7,004 nt of DNA from contig JAUVYD010000080.1 in assembly GCA_030603265.1 (NCBI GenBank), forward strand, positions 1-7,004, given 5' to 3'. The position numbers were made by a program, and so were the translations under genes. This document shows positions 6,415 to 7,004 of the stretch, one piece after another (position 1 is the stretch's first letter; each line of letters begins with the position of its first letter). The notes under the pieces are model-generated. The model was not told where the DNA came from. It saw only the letters and a list, made by a program, of their open reading frames with translations, and did no database searches. This DNA is from Dehalococcoidia bacterium (GTDB lineage: Bacteria > Chloroflexota > Dehalococcoidia > GIF9 > AB-539-J10).

Positions 6415-7004
6415 ATGGGAACAAAGGGATTCGTGCGAAACATCCCACCGCTCAATATCCTCGGCGCTGAGGATATTGAGTCGGTCCACAGGGGGATGCT
6501 GGAGGTCCTCTGGACGACGGGCGTCCGCATGGAGCATGAGCGTTCACTAAAACTCCTCGAATCGGCCGGCTGCAAGGTTGATTACGAGCAACGACGCGTG
6601 CGCATGCCCCCTGCGCTCGTGGAAGAGTGCATCCGGCGCGCTCCAAGCAGCTTCCCACTCCGCGCCCGCGACCCTTCCAGGAACCTGATGATGGGTGGGA
6701 ACACGCTGTACTTCGCCCCGGCGCCCGGCCAACACACGGTCGACCTCGACACGTGGGAGCCGCGGTCGCCCACGAGGAAGGAGTATTGCGATGGGGTGCG
6801 GGTCCTCGACTATCTCCCCTCGCTCCATTTCTTTACCACCTACACGCCCTACTTCGGCTTCACAGGGGTACCTCCCTGCATGGCAATGCTCGAGAGCCTC
6901 GCAGCACGGGTCCGCAACTCGTCGAAATGCGTCGTCGTGGGACACTCCGACGGCTCGGAGCAGTTCGCCATCCAGATCGCCCAGGCCCTCGATATCGAGG
7001 TCAT
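6415..7004 (+). CDS. MttB-superfamily corrinoid-dependent methyltransferase, paralogue 3, 3'-truncated by window end
   Basis: The frame runs open from ATG 6415 to the window edge, showing 196 complete codons of an expected 500. It begins MGTKGFVRNIPPLNIL and carries the same landmarks as the two upstream copies: HRGMLEVLWTTGVRMEHE, GCKVDY, RVRMPPALVEECIRRAP, RDP, YTPYFGF and the MAMLESLAARVRNS block. In this half it resembles paralogue 1 closely (RVRMPPALVEECIR is identical). AAGGAG at 6402-6407 with a 7-nt gap is the best ribosome binding site of the three. It starts 67 nt after paralogue 2 on the same strand, so it is likely part of the operon. The substrate-determining C-terminal half is not visible, so neither specificity nor the absence of an in-frame amber codon can be judged. 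Codons 13-22 contain a perfect long inverted repeat. Confidence 0.91.
   Translation, partial: MGTKGFVRNIPPLNILGAEDIESVHRGMLEVLWTTGVRMEHERSLKLLESAGCKVDYEQRRVRMPPALVEECIRRAPSSFPLRARDPSRNLMMGGNTLYFAPAPGQHTVDLDTWEPRSPTRKEYCDGVRVLDYLPSLHFFTTYTPYFGFTGVPPCMAMLESLAARVRNSSKCVVVGHSDGSEQFAIQIAQALDIEV
6451..6480 (+). repeat. Perfect 12-bp inverted repeat within the start of paralogue 3
   Basis: CTCAATATCCTC (6451-6462) and GAGGATATTGAG (6469-6480) are exact reverse complements around GGCGCT. The hairpin covers codons 13-22, starting 33 nt after the A-U-G. The corresponding positions of paralogues 1 and 2 do not form it. It could slow or gate translation of this copy, or be fortuitous; nothing in the sequence decides between these. 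Confidence 0.7.

Overview
The window looks like a high-GC bacterial chromosome fragment, probably from an environmental lineage. Palindromic intergenic repeats of the kind seen here, together with UxaA-family enzymes and several MttB-family methyltransferases, make me think of Chloroflexota (SAR202/Dehalococcoidia-like). That is recollection and inference, not something the sequence proves. No RNA gene, CRISPR array, intact insertion sequence or replication origin was seen.

Layout. Positions 1-1065 (+) hold the 3' part of a UxaA-family (altronate/galactarate dehydratase-like) gene whose start lies outside the window. It converges on 1144-1824 (-), a stand-alone ATP-grasp subunit like the beta chain of ADP-forming acetyl-CoA synthetase, with a strong hairpin at 1091-1120 between them. 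From 1825 to 2607 there is about 780 bp without a credible gene. This stretch contains a cluster of palindromes, two of them copies of the same design, enclosed by a 17-bp inverted-repeat pair. At its right end is a plausible promoter for the next operon.

From 2608 to the right edge, all on +, lies a methyltransferase operon. It begins with a corrinoid protein gene (2608-3251) broken by an apparent 1-nt deletion near 2683. Three tandem MttB-superfamily paralogues follow: 3256-4767, 4839-6347 and 6415 to beyond 7004. The two complete ones have no internal amber codon in the frame and both stop at TAG, so they are non-pyrrolysine MttB homologues (COG5598/MtgB-like) and not true trimethylamine methyltransferases.

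How the parts would work together. In characterised systems an MttB-type enzyme takes a methyl group from a methylated amine, often a quaternary amine such as glycine betaine, and places it on the cobalt of a cognate corrinoid protein. Another methyltransferase then passes it to tetrahydrofolate or coenzyme M. Here one corrinoid protein precedes three diverged MttB copies, which suggests several demethylases with different substrates feeding one carrier. The corrinoid:THF methyltransferase and the reductive activase are not in the window. The main surprise is that the shared carrier gene is frameshifted in this sequence.
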